Assembly (NCBI GenBank): GCA_022592435.1 | Contig: JABYQS010000078.1 | Location: 1-64,000, forward strand | Source: Cerioporus squamosus | Lineage: Eukaryota > Basidiomycota > Agaricomycetes > Polyporales > Polyporaceae | Length of the DNA stretch: 64,000 bases | Direction of reading: 5' to 3' | In this document: piece after piece, positions 49,977 through 60,448 of the stretch | Layout of the letters: the number at the start of each line of letters is the position of its first letter | Position numbering within the stretch: the stretch's first letter is position 1 | Notes under the pieces: generated by a model | Seen by the model: the letters and a program-made list of their open reading frames with translations, nothing else | Told to the model about the DNA's origin: nothing | Database searches by the model: none | Position numbers and translations under genes: made by a program

Positions 49977-51712
49977 ATGGGCGTCATGCGAGAGCTCAAT
50001 TACGAGCTCCTCCATCTCGTCATGTCGCTCTGCAAGAGACACGAGCTCTCCGTCATGATGAAGACTTGCAAGCTTCTCTACCTCCAAGGCGCAAAGCTTC
50101 TCTTGTCGGACATGGCAATCCTTCGGCTGAAGACGACATTGCTTCCTTCACGGCTTTCATGCTCGGTGGCTCAGGGAATCTGGACCGTTTCGACCATCCT
50201 CTCAAAGTTCTCATCGCTGCCGAGTCTCTCTCTGTGCAAAGCGCTGCCCACTTGAGGGGCTTCTTGTTCGACTACGGACATATGCTCTGGTTTCGTTCCC
50301 TGGCTATCTGCAATGCTGAGCAACTGCTCGCCGCCGACTCGCACTTGCCCGATGCGTTTGCGAGATCGCGTGCATCGACTACATTGGTCTTTCTGACGCA
50401 GGCTCACTGGTGTGCGCAATGGTGCAGAAGATGAGAAACCCGGTTGCCGCTGTCCGAGTAGACTTCGAGCTCCGAGACCACCAGCATCGCTTCCTGCCGG
50501 ACAATTACCACAACAATCCCATTCTCACCCTTGCACCGCTCTCTGACACCCTCTGCAGACTCTCTGAGACGTGGGGAGCGACCGATCCTGCGAAGGACGT
50601 CTATGAGGGCATCATTTTCCCCAACGTGACTTCGCTCGAGCTGCATACGAAAGATCCCATCAATGTCGTTCACTACATCCACGCATTCCCCAACATCCTC
50701 CGCTTGACAGTCACTACGTCCACCGCGGACAGGATATCTCTCGACGTGCACATACTCGCTCTCTACGGTGAATGGCACAACCGCAACCAGACAGCGCAGC
50801 GCGCGCACCGGAGCTGGCCCCGGCTGGAACGATTTGCCGGAACGGTACACGACTGGTGGGCTCTCGCGCTCGAATGCGAGGTGGAGAGAATGCAGGTGTC
50901 GGACTTGCTTGGTTGGCAGCTCTTGGAGTTCGCAGAGCTGCTCCGGATCGCTCTCCCGAAGTACCTCGTACTTGACGTGCGCGCGTCCACGGTGGTGCTG
51001 GAGGATTTCTGTGGACCGTTCCGCCAGAAGGCTGTCCAGTCCCTCGCAGCACTGAGGGTCGACCTCTCGTTCGGACCCCTTGACCGCCACGTCCTGGATG
51101 CCAGTAGCATGCTGGTGAGTTAGCCTGTGTATAGCATGCGTGTGGTAAGCTCTATTACTGACCAATTGACCTAGGATGCACTGGTCGCTGCCTGCGCTGG
51201 TACACAGTTGCAATGGCTTCAAGTCAACCTCGACTGTTGGGGCCTTCGTATCGGCTTTCCCTTTGACGACGCGGTGATAGCCACAGTGGAGGACGTGCCT
51301 ATCTCCCGACCGGAGGTATTCCTCTGTCAGCTAGATCTGCGCGCCCTCGCGCTACGCCTGAAGAGAGAAGAACCTGTGTACAGCGCACCCCCACACACCC
51401 GGTTCAGTCGCATGACGTAGATACTTTGTAGTGTTTCGCCTACCATAGGGCTCCGCCCTCAAGGGCAATAAACAAGGATAGAAAGAAGAAAAAAAGAGAG
51501 AAGTCCCCACGTTGCGAGGTCTGTCTGTCACATTGCGCTCTTTACGCGGCAGGGAGCCCGACACAACGCATCTGGGAGAACAGTTCCCGCTCGATACTGA
51601 GTGGAACTTATCGGACCAGCTTCGTACGTACAATAATTATCCCGTGGCATTCTAGCCATGATGGGTGTGTGATCGATTCACCTTGATCGCAGGTCTATTG
51701 TACTTGGAGTAA
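49977..51712 (+). pseudogene. F-box-like protein, paralogue 4 of 6, broken by a LINE tail and two frame breaks
   Basis: Close relative of paralogue 1: MRELNYELLHLVMSLCKRHE, MMKTCKLLYLQGAKLLL, TAFMLGGSGNLDRFDHPLKV, TWGATDPAKDVYEGIIF, WWALALECEVERMQVSDLL. A base appears lost near 50132 (after MAILR) and another near 50366 (DAFA then EIACIDY in the next frame). Exon 2 (from about 51175) runs DALVAACAGT to LRALALRLKRE, then meets a 123-bp LINE fragment at 51371. The coding sequence resumes at 51504 (PTLRGLSVTLRSLRGREPD). Skipping one copy of the 10-bp duplication and the insert restores the frame exactly. A last exon at 51693-51712 (LLYLE, TAA) fits. Inactive as read. Confidence 0.83.
51371..51493 (+). 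mobile_element. Severely 5'-truncated LINE insertion with target-site duplication
   Basis: The insert ends in a hairpin (GGGCTCCGCCCTC), AGGGCAATAAA and an A/G-rich tail, the layout of the full LINE's 3' end at 6.3 kb, but the sequence differs, so a related subfamily. AAGAGAGAAG flanks it at 51361-51370 and 51494-51503, a 10-bp direct duplication expected from target-primed reverse transcription. It inserted in sense orientation into exon 2 of the F-box-like paralogue 4. Confidence 0.85.
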
Positions 51713-52408
51713 ACTTGGGAAGTAGAACGTACATCTTCGCGCTGCAGATGAGTATCGTAGTATCATACCGACTAGTATCAAACTGCCTCCTCCCGGTATT
51801 CCTCGGAATAAAATAGGCAGTAGTCTTCCTTTGAAGGGCGATTGAAATCCTCTCGTGACAGTGAACTGAATGGTATGCACCTATCTCGGTGAACTTTGGG
51901 TGCTGAACGGGGTCCAAGGTCGATGATTGGCGTGACAGTCGGCGGACGGTGTACAAGCCCTCTGTGTACTGAGGCAGCGCATGGTTGAGACTTGATTGAA
52001 ATCTCTTCCTATGCGAGCCGAGACACATTATGGTTCATGCGCGTAGTATATTAGATTCACTCTTGCGTCCTCGATACAATCAACGCAGCTACATATATCA
52101 CAGTTCCTTTCTCATACCGTAACTCGTCAACTGAGAACATGCTCCGAAACCGACTCCAGCTCACCCCAACCCCTTGGCACTCCCAAGTCTCTCCTCCACT
52201 GTTCGCCCGAGTTCGCCATGACTCCACTTCGGCGCACTTACACTCATACGACCAAATTGAGAGCAGCAAGGAGATCGCGCGACCTGGTCGAAGCAACGCG
52301 TTACCACGAGTGTCGAGCATGGTGCTATGTACTGCACTTGCGATATGGTGAAGAGCGTTGGCAGTACGCACCAACGCCTCTTAGCCGACCAGGCAGTAGC
52401 CAACACAC
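51713..52408. other. Intergenic between convergent F-box-like paralogues 4 and 5
   Basis: Only short frames. No terminator, repeat or RNA signal recognised. Confidence 0.5.
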
Positions 52409-53985
52409 TCATCGGAGCTCGTCCGTTGTCTGCTCGGGATAGAGGGAAGGAATAGCAGCGTACAACGGCGCGACTCGCAGTGGTATCCTCTCGACGGTGT
52501 TCGGCTCGTAGTCGACGTCCGCGCCGAGCGTAGCAATCGTCGTGGGACGCGTGCGATGCATCTTCAACGTAATGACGACCGTCTGCAACGTCTCGGTCGT
52601 ATCTTTGATGCGCTGAGCAAGAGCGTCCAAGTCGAGGTCGGCGAGGTACTGCTCCGCAGGGAAAAGCCGCAGGTCCGCGAAGTTGGCTGAGCGGGGTTGG
52701 GGAGCGAGGCAGCTGCAGAGGAGAAGGCCGAAGGAGCGTATCTTAAGCGGACGCAGCATCATCAGCATGATCTCCTGTGGGCGGATGGCGGCGAGAGTCA
52801 GCGCACACGACGGACAAGAGATCGACGAGAACTCGAACGCACCATGACGCGCGGCATGTCGACGGCTTCCGGCTTGAGCACGGCACCGACGAGCAGCTTG
52901 ATCTCGAGCGACCTGAGCTGCTGAGTGCACGCCTGCCCCATCATAGAGACTAGGCCTCGCGTGAAGATATTGACGTCGTAGCCTTTCAAACACATGTACT
53001 CGGGAGTGGTGTCCGTCATCACGGAGGAAAGGTACGCGTACTCGAAGAAGTTGCCGAGGACATGAAGTTCCCGGACGTGGCAACGCAGGCCGAGTAGGAA
53101 GAGGTCGATGAGGGAGGCGTGGCATTCGTCAAGCGACTTCCATGGGCTGTCGAGTTCCATCTGTTGCACCTGATTCAGCGCCCGCATGTCGACGTGCGCG
53201 TCGAGCTCCTGGCCGATGATGTCCAGGTCCTCCTCCGCAGTTTCATAGTGGAAGATTCGTACATTTGGGAATGCATGGGCATACATGATGGTGGCAGGGC
53301 AGTCATTCGCGGCGAGTGTGAGCTGCCCGACGTTGGGGTAGACTTGGGCGTAGACGGAGCCCGTGATTTCCGTGAGAAGCTCGAAACCGTGTCCATAGAG
53401 ACACTTGAGAGTGGCCTGCGACCCGTGTAAGAGTCTGATCCCGATGCGGTCGTCCCGATTAATCTCCATATCGTCGTCGACGTCGTCGGAGAAAGGGAGC
53501 ATCGTGATGTGAGCAGCTTCCAGTTTAGACTCCATGGTGCGTAAGAACGAGGCTGCGTGCCTGCCAACGCCGAGGAGCTCTAAGTGGGTAATCGTCCTGA
53601 GCCTGGCAAACTCATGGGAGAGAGGAGGACTGCCCGCGCCCAGTAGAACCTCCGCGCCATCGATGCGAAGAGTGTTGAGGACTAGGGCGTTTACGGATTG
53701 GTTAAGAAAGGTAGAGAGTAGCTCGGCAAGATTGGAGGTATTGAATTGAACCTCGATGCTAAGTTCCTTGAGGTGCTTCACACGTGCACCATCCTCGACA
53801 CTCATGAACGCGATGAAGGACACGAGACTACGTGCCAATCTAATATGAACGCCTCTCTTCAGGAGGTACCGCGGCCCCGCGCGATAGAGAGGACGGCATG
53901 TCTTCATCATCGCAGAGATGTCGCGCTGACGAGGCATCGTGTCCATGACTGATACGAGAACGTCGTTCACAAGCTTCTGGACCAT
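52409..53985 (-). CDS. F-box-like protein, paralogue 5 of 6
   Basis: Two exons, 53985-52843 and 52774-52409, phase 0, 502 residues. Start ATG 53985 (MVQKLVNDVLVSVMDTM) is chosen because it matches the N-terminus length of the paralogues; longer in-frame starts exist to 54198 but have no counterpart. MMKTCRPLYRAGPRYLLKRG, VLNTLRIDGAEVLLGAGSPP, LHGSQATLKCLYGHG, SPWKSLDECHASLIDLFLLG, CHVRELHVLGNF, DTTPEYMCLKGYDV and LDLDALAQRIKDTTETLQTV pair block by block with paralogue 2. The two form one subfamily, implying duplication. An SCF-adaptor role is inferred from the N-terminus only. Confidence 0.76.
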
Positions 53986-54624
53986 GTTCTGGAGCACAGA
54001 AAAGCCAGTCTGCATCAGTGTACTGCCAATTATAGGTCCAAATTTACCTACGGCGTGCTCCTGAGTCGTGGACGTGACGCGATGGGGACACGGCGCACCG
54101 AGCTGACAGCAAGGCCGCCGAGTCAGTCGCCAGACAATGACAAGGATAGCGATGCGATGTGGCAGGGAGGGATGGTTCGTAAGTCGTAAACAGCACACTC
54201 GTTATATCATAGAGGCATCCAGCCAGGTTGCAGAGAAGATGTATACAGAAGGACCAGAAAAGGACGAGGACGTAGTGGCGGCAAGTTGTAAGGAGCCTAT
54301 GCGCAACAGGCGCTTCCAGAACATTGCTTAAGTATCAGTACCTGACGCATATACTTGCTGACTGATAAGTAGAAGGTAAATAACAGGTAAGAAGCCGGAC
54401 TAGCCTAGTGCGAGCTACTTACCGCTTGAGTCAAGCCTCTCGCTCACTTTACCTGAAAGCATTACGGTGATTTACTGACTGTGATGAGAGGCCCAAGAAT
54501 CGCCGAAGTCGATGACGAGACCTAGATGAGGTCTATCGCAGGTTCGAAATGGTTGTATAGAACAACAACTACTCGAGCAGCTAAGTGGAAGGAACGCTAG
54601 CCCGGAGTCTCTACCGTGACCCCG
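53986..54624. other. Intergenic between F-box-like paralogues 5 and 6
   Basis: Contains the promoter of paralogue 5 and the 3' flank of paralogue 6. An ATG-initiated extension of paralogue 5 reaches 54198 without family support. Nothing else recognised. Confidence 0.5.
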
Positions 54625-56224
54625 TCAATTGAGAAAAAGTTGCGACCAGCACCAAACTGCTGGCTCGCTCCACCGCCCCGGCTTCGCCGTACTCGCATTC
54701 TGACCGAGGGATTCACTCCCTTGACCAGGAGGAGGACCGCGCGAGCTTGCAGATGCGACCTGGTCGCCGCGAGTATAGTGCCGTCGCACCTGGATCTCCG
54801 TGGTGAACAGCGTCGGGACAGCAGACTGAATGCGCTCAGCGACGTCTGGAAGAGAGAGGAGGGCGAGAGAGACTTCGATCTGGTGCAGTACTCTCGGGCA
54901 TTCCACCCCGTTGCTGCTCGCCAGGCGGTCATCATCCCGGGCTGGCGGTGCGGAATCGCCGAGGGAGGGAGCGATATTGCCACAGTCGAAGATGAGCTTG
55001 AGGTTGGTCAACCGACGCACCTGGGCGATGCCCACGACGGTATCCTAGATGGCGGAACGATATCAGTTGGGGTAGAGGATGACGAAGGCCACTCAGCCTC
55101 GGACGTACCAGTAGCATAGCGATGTCCAAGTCAGCATCGCGGCTGCCAAGAAGGACGCAGAGGTGCAGCGTCTTCATCCTGGTGACGTCCGGCGAACACA
55201 AGAGGGCAATCACACACCGGGAGTCCAGGAGCTTGGTGGCCTCGTGGATGACAAGACGGACCTTCAGCGGTCGACTGTCAGACAGCACGTCCGAGAGGAA
55301 GTTGAGCTCGTAGTCGTCCGTGAGGGTGATGTTGAGCCATCGCACGGTGCACTGAAGGCCCATATGCCACAGAATGATCGTCGAAGCGCCGACGTTGTCG
55401 AGCGCGGTCCACGAGCCGTGCGCGACCTGGTATTCTATGTTCAGCCCGCGTACCAACCCATCGTCGAACCAACTTGGGGAGTCGCCAGTGATCTTGAGGA
55501 CTCTGAGTCCCGGGAACGCACGGAGCACGTGTTTCACCGTCGGGAAAGTGATATTCTCGTATTCGAGCACCCTCAGTATGGGATAAACGTGGACGTTGGC
55601 GGGGGGATATGGGCCCGGATTAGCGACATCCAACGTAGTGAGCGTATCACAGCTTTGGGCGAGGAGGTAAATCGGATCGTAGGCATGCGGTGGGTCAACG
55701 CTGTCCTCGGTCCACTCCTGCTCGTGGAAGTTGCCGAATGCAATAGTCGCTGTGACGAGCTTGGAGCGCAAGTTGCGCAGAAGCTCTGCACAGCGCTCCC
55801 CCGAATCCCCTAGCCGCAGGTCCTTGAGTGTCGTCAGCCGAGCCATGTCCAGTGCCAATCCTTCCTGCGAAGCGAGCACGGTCTCCGCGTGATCGATACC
55901 TAGGGTGTGCAGAGTACCGCTCTCATTTATACGGAGGAAGAGCCGCTGGAGGGCAGCGGCGGTGGCTGGAGAGATCCCATGCATCGAGAGCTGCAAGGCG
56001 CGAAGGCACCGACCGAGGTTGTCGGGGCCCAAGGAAGTCCCAAGGAAGGAGAGGAACGACCATAGCGAGTGATCCGAGGACAGAGGGACTTCTTCTTGCA
56101 GAAGGAACTTCGCCCCATGTCTGTAGAGCATTTTTGATGCCCTAAGGAGGCTCGAGGCCGTCTTCCTGTCTGAGAAGGCCATGACGACAAGCAGAACGTC
56201 GAGATTTAATGTGCACTTATTCAT
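54625..56224 (-). CDS. F-box-like protein, paralogue 6 of 6
   Basis: Two exons, 56224-55109 and 55044-54625, phase 0, about 511 residues. MNKCTLNLDVLLVVMAFSDR and LLRASKMLYRHGAKFLLQEE give the family start. LHTLGIDHAETVLASQEGLA matches the RIDHAE block of paralogues 1 and 2. Exon 2 opens DTVVGIAQVRRLTNLKLIFD as in paralogues 1 and 4, and LPDVAERIQSAVPTLFTTEI corresponds to LHALAQRLKREVPTLRGLSV. The last 60 residues (Gly/Ser/Pro-rich) have no counterpart and may come from a missed intron. Intact frame. Confidence 0.74.
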
Positions 56225-59200
56225 CTAGCACAGAATACAGCGGCAGAGATGTCAGCACAAGACTTTCACATACATAACTGTACACTCACTGTGGCGGATT
56301 GTGGTGGCTGCCGATCGCGAAGAGGTCGTAATCCTGCCACGCACGTCTGAAGCTCGACCGGTCATGTATGTCGCAACGCATCATGAGCTCTTTCCACAGC
56401 GAGCTACAATTCCCGATTTGAAGCCAGAAAGAAAAAGCGAAGTAGCAATGCCAACGAAGACGGGCCAAAGTACTTATGTACTTAGCTGATAATGAGAGAC
56501 TTCAGTCAAAGGGTGACATAGCCCCATTGGCCACTGGAGCGAACTTGCGCTCAACGCCGGCGGCGACCGGAGTGGCCAAGCGCGTCGTCGGACCGGACCG
56601 GCCGCTGACGTCACGCGTCAGACCGCGCTCACCAGCGCGCACCGTGCTCTTGCCGCGGCAGCTTCCTTCCATCTATGCTGCTCTTACCTGCAGTGCGCCT
56701 GCGCGACTAGTGCACCCCAACGAGTACTATGGACAGGTCAATATCTGGATCTCGACATTGGGGAGTAAGTGAAGTCTTCTGAACATGCGGCTCACGTCTT
56801 CGCGGTGAGTGTTCGCATGTTGTATCCATTCGAACTTACTGAACCTCCAACACGATCATCTGCAACGGATAGGAAGCATTCAAATACTTATGCTCGTCAC
56901 TCTCTGGAGGTGTGGCAGCGGCTCCGACCAGCAGGCCTTCCTAGGGTAAGACGGATATCGCGAAGATGCGCTGAGGACTTGTCATGAGCTGTTTCACTTG
57001 CACGCGGCATACACTGGGTATGCACATGAAGCAGGATGGATGCGTCTGACTGTTCACAGAGTCAGCCCGATGAAGGCACATTTTCCATCCAGTCGGTATG
57101 GCCTATCCTCGTACTAATCCACCTCGCGATGACTGCGCCCGGCAGTTCATACTGCGAAGCTTCCTTTGCGGCGACTACTCGAACTACAGCATCCGGTGTG
57201 TGTCTGGTATAGCACCAATCTCAATAACACAGCACTGACAGCGGGTGCAGTTCTCTCCAATCCCCTGGGCGCCGTACCGGTGAGTGCATATGTCGCGGCG
57301 ATTCGGAGTGTGTCAAGCCGGCTAGCCTTTAATACGCACTTGAAGTCCAGGACGGCCCTCAAACAATCTCATTGACACATGCCATATTGTGCTCTCGCGG
57401 TCATGAGCGCCACCACGCAGGAAGGCCGCAGTGTCGGTGTCTACGGTCCCTCAGAATCTCGATCTCTCCCGCGACCTACATACCTCTTCCTTGTCGTCGG
57501 CCGGCGCGGCATGACTACAAAGCCACCTACCAACCGCACAATTGGACACACGACTGTCGACATGCTCCCTCGCCACATGGTCCCCCGCAGCGTTGTGTCC
57601 GAACCCGCGGTCGTCCGACGCTGGCTCCGACTTCCATCGGAGCATGCTGAGTGCTGGCTCTTCCCGGCTGTCGTCACGTCTGGCGTCTGCGAGGCGGTTA
57701 AACCCCGCGCAGAGGCTTCTATCCGGTTCGTGATGCCTCAGTCGCTGCAGCTGAGCCCCTCACGTCGTTTTCAAACTTCCTCTCCATTGCAAGTGCTCAC
57801 TTCTGCCTCCTGCCAGACACGCGAAGCCCCAACGGAGAAGGACGGGTGCGATGTAACCTAAGGAGATCAACGGGCCAAGTCCGAGTCGCAAGGCATCAGA
57901 CGAGACAGGCGATCACGGATACAGTACGTCGCAACTTGCAAGTGGATGTGCTCACAGGAAACACGAACAAATCATGCCGGCATATGTACCCGACATCCTC
58001 TCCCCAATGGCGAATCGCGATCACCGCGATACCACTGCATCCGCGACTGTCACACACAAGAGCGCGTCGATCAAATTTCATCGGGATCGCGCAATCGCGC
58101 AGACGCACCCGGCTATGTGCATGTGCAATGGCACGCGGCCGGAGGCCGCGCGTCCGGGGATACTTGGGTCAGCAACGCAAATCCCGACGCGACGGTTCGG
58201 GCTCCAGTCTCCTTCGAGTCTGCTTCATCGAGTCCGGCCATCGTCGACTGCCGCAAAGAGGCCCACACTCGCCGGCCGCCGTCCCATCCATCGCTTCTCA
58301 CAGCCAGATACCCGCGACTGTCCCGCACTATTACTATCTATTACAAACACGGTGCGTCTCGGGATCCACAAGGGCTGAATATCGAATGCTCATATGTAAA
58401 ACTGTATGCAATCCCCTTCAGGTATAGCCCCGGTCCCCATACTCTCATCACGGTCATGCTCCCGGCTCCGGCAGAGCCTCTCAGCCTTCGCGTCAATGCA
58501 ACCGTCCACGCCCACGCCCACGACGCGGATCCCCGTGACGATCGCATACGAAACGCCACGCCACATCCGGCACGACTCGACGCCACCAGGGCACATGCGG
58601 GACGCCGATCCCTGGCCATGCCCCTGGCCCTCGTCCGTGTACACCCCGGGTGCGTCTTCGCCCTCTTCCCCGGCTCGTGTCGTAAGCGAGTGGCTCTTGC
58701 GTCGCTGAGAAGGGTGGAGCTGCAGACCTACGCGGGAGTCTAGCCGGCCGCCCTCGCCGCTCGCGACTCACGAGTGCCTGCGTCCGAAATCTGCGGAGGT
58801 CCGCATGAGACCGCGAGTGTCAGTACCACTTGACGTGACCCCGACGATTGCCCGTCGCGCACTCACGCTGCCAGTGCGTTGTCGGAGTCCGAGTCGAGCC
58901 TTGGCAGCCCTGCCAGCCCGAGAGTGCAGCCAGCATCCCGTACGCCGGCGGGCGGGCGAGGTTTGAGGCTTCAGAGCGGGCGCAAGACGGTGAATGCCGT
59001 TGCTGTCGTGCGTCAGAACTCAGCGTTCAGCACTCGAGCTCAATGCGTGCCAAGGTCGGACGCGTGTGGCTCGCAGGCCGGCAGCCGCGGTGGGCTTGTA
59101 AGCCTACATATTTCACAAAGACGTCCGAGTCAAGCCCGCATACTCCCCCTTGAGTCTAGAAGGCCATACATGCTGTATGTGGATATTTGGAATTGCCTGA

Positions 59201-59860
59201 GTCGGTCGTCTCAGTCCTTCTGTCTGCGTGTGCAGCAGAGGCGGTCGCGATGTCTCCACCGCGGTCGGTCCGAGACTCTGGAGCTGACGAGAGACAGCTT
59301 TCCATCCACACATCCTGTGTCTCATGCTGTGGTCCGAGTGGCAGGACCGGGAATGCCAGGCTCCCGTCTCTATGCGTTTCACTCATATGCGCAACGAGTG
59401 CCCGGGCCACTGGTCATGCATGCCTGCGGACTGTCAGTACGTCAATCCGCACATGCGGGCCCTACCTGGTTAACTGGCTGGAACTCCTCGCGCGCAGACA
59501 GTGGCGCTTGTCGCTCGTTGTTTCGCAATCCGGATACTTATGTACACAGCGCGCGTCCTGGGACGCCGGCACGCCGCCGCGGTGGGTGAGTAGGATGTAA
59601 GTCGAATGGCTATCCAATCACTTGGTCCCTGCAGTACCAGGAATTGGATGTTCCGAAACAAAGTCTGGTGCGAGTTCTGATGCGTCGAGTCTATCAGTGA
59701 CAGTATCAGGCCTCAGGACGCGCACGGCAGATGGCAGTGCCTCAGACTGGGCGGGCGCGAGCGGAGGAGCGTCCGAGTCGTGACGACAGAGGAGACGGAA
59801 GTGTGTGCTCACTAGACAGTGCTAGGTCTGATACGGCTGCGGTGAGTCGGCGACCATCTT

Positions 59861-59890
59861 GACTATGTACCAGTTGACTATGTACCAGTA
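59861..59890 (+). repeat. Short direct repeat, two 15-bp units
   Basis: GACTATGTACCAGTT occurs almost twice in tandem. Simple local duplication; no function apparent. Confidence 0.6.
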
Positions 59891-60140
59891 TTAGTATACC
59901 ATTGAGAGTCGCGACTAAGATGCCGGACAGCTGCAGCGGCAGCGACAAACACGGTCAATATGCGACAGGCATCAGACAACGTGAACGTATATGCGACATA
60001 TGCGAGATGCACGACAACGAGCAGACTACAACGCGAACATATGATATGCGACAGTGTATGATGACAGCGATGAGAAATAATAGCATGACACGATTCGGAC
60101 TCCGGGAGATATTGCCACACTGCTTGGACATGTACACTAG

Positions 60141-60190
60141 CTATGCACTACTATGAACTATGGACGATGACTTATGGAACTATGAACTAT
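60141..60190 (+). repeat. Degenerate ACTATGA-type short repeat
   Basis: Variants of AACTATG recur five or six times in about 50 bases. Low-complexity tract. Confidence 0.5.
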
Positions 60191-60448
60191 GAACACGACA
60201 GAAGTACTAGTACACTCGTGAATGCATCCGAGTCCGAGAGCTTGCAAGGGAGGGACGGAGAACTCGGAAGTGAGACTTGCGATTGTACGTATACGACAGC
60301 TTCAACCACGGGCCTCACACTGACAGCACCCCCAACATCGAACACACAACATGACAGTTGAGTCCGAGACAACCAAACAGCTGGACACCCACAGAGCCAT
60401 CATCCAGAGACTCCACAGAGACTCCGGGGCTCACCCCTCCTCCGACTG

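Larger units (their letters stand above)
56225..60448. other. Long stretch without a supportable gene
   Basis: Overlapping open frames up to 265 codons exist at 57.4-58.7 and 58.9-59.6 kb on both strands, as expected from the high G+C and low stop frequency. None has a family motif, and I could not build a splice model with agreeing phases. The 57974-58378 frame and the Ser/Pro-rich 58406-58708 frame could be exons of an unknown gene, but GTGCGT (58351) to CAG|GTATAG does not join them in phase. Two short tandem repeats lie near the right end. Confidence 0.4.

Noticed and set aside
57379..58743. Long overlapping frames that could be one gene
   Set aside because: No motif; splice sites between the frames do not agree in phase; frames of similar length occur on the opposite strand.
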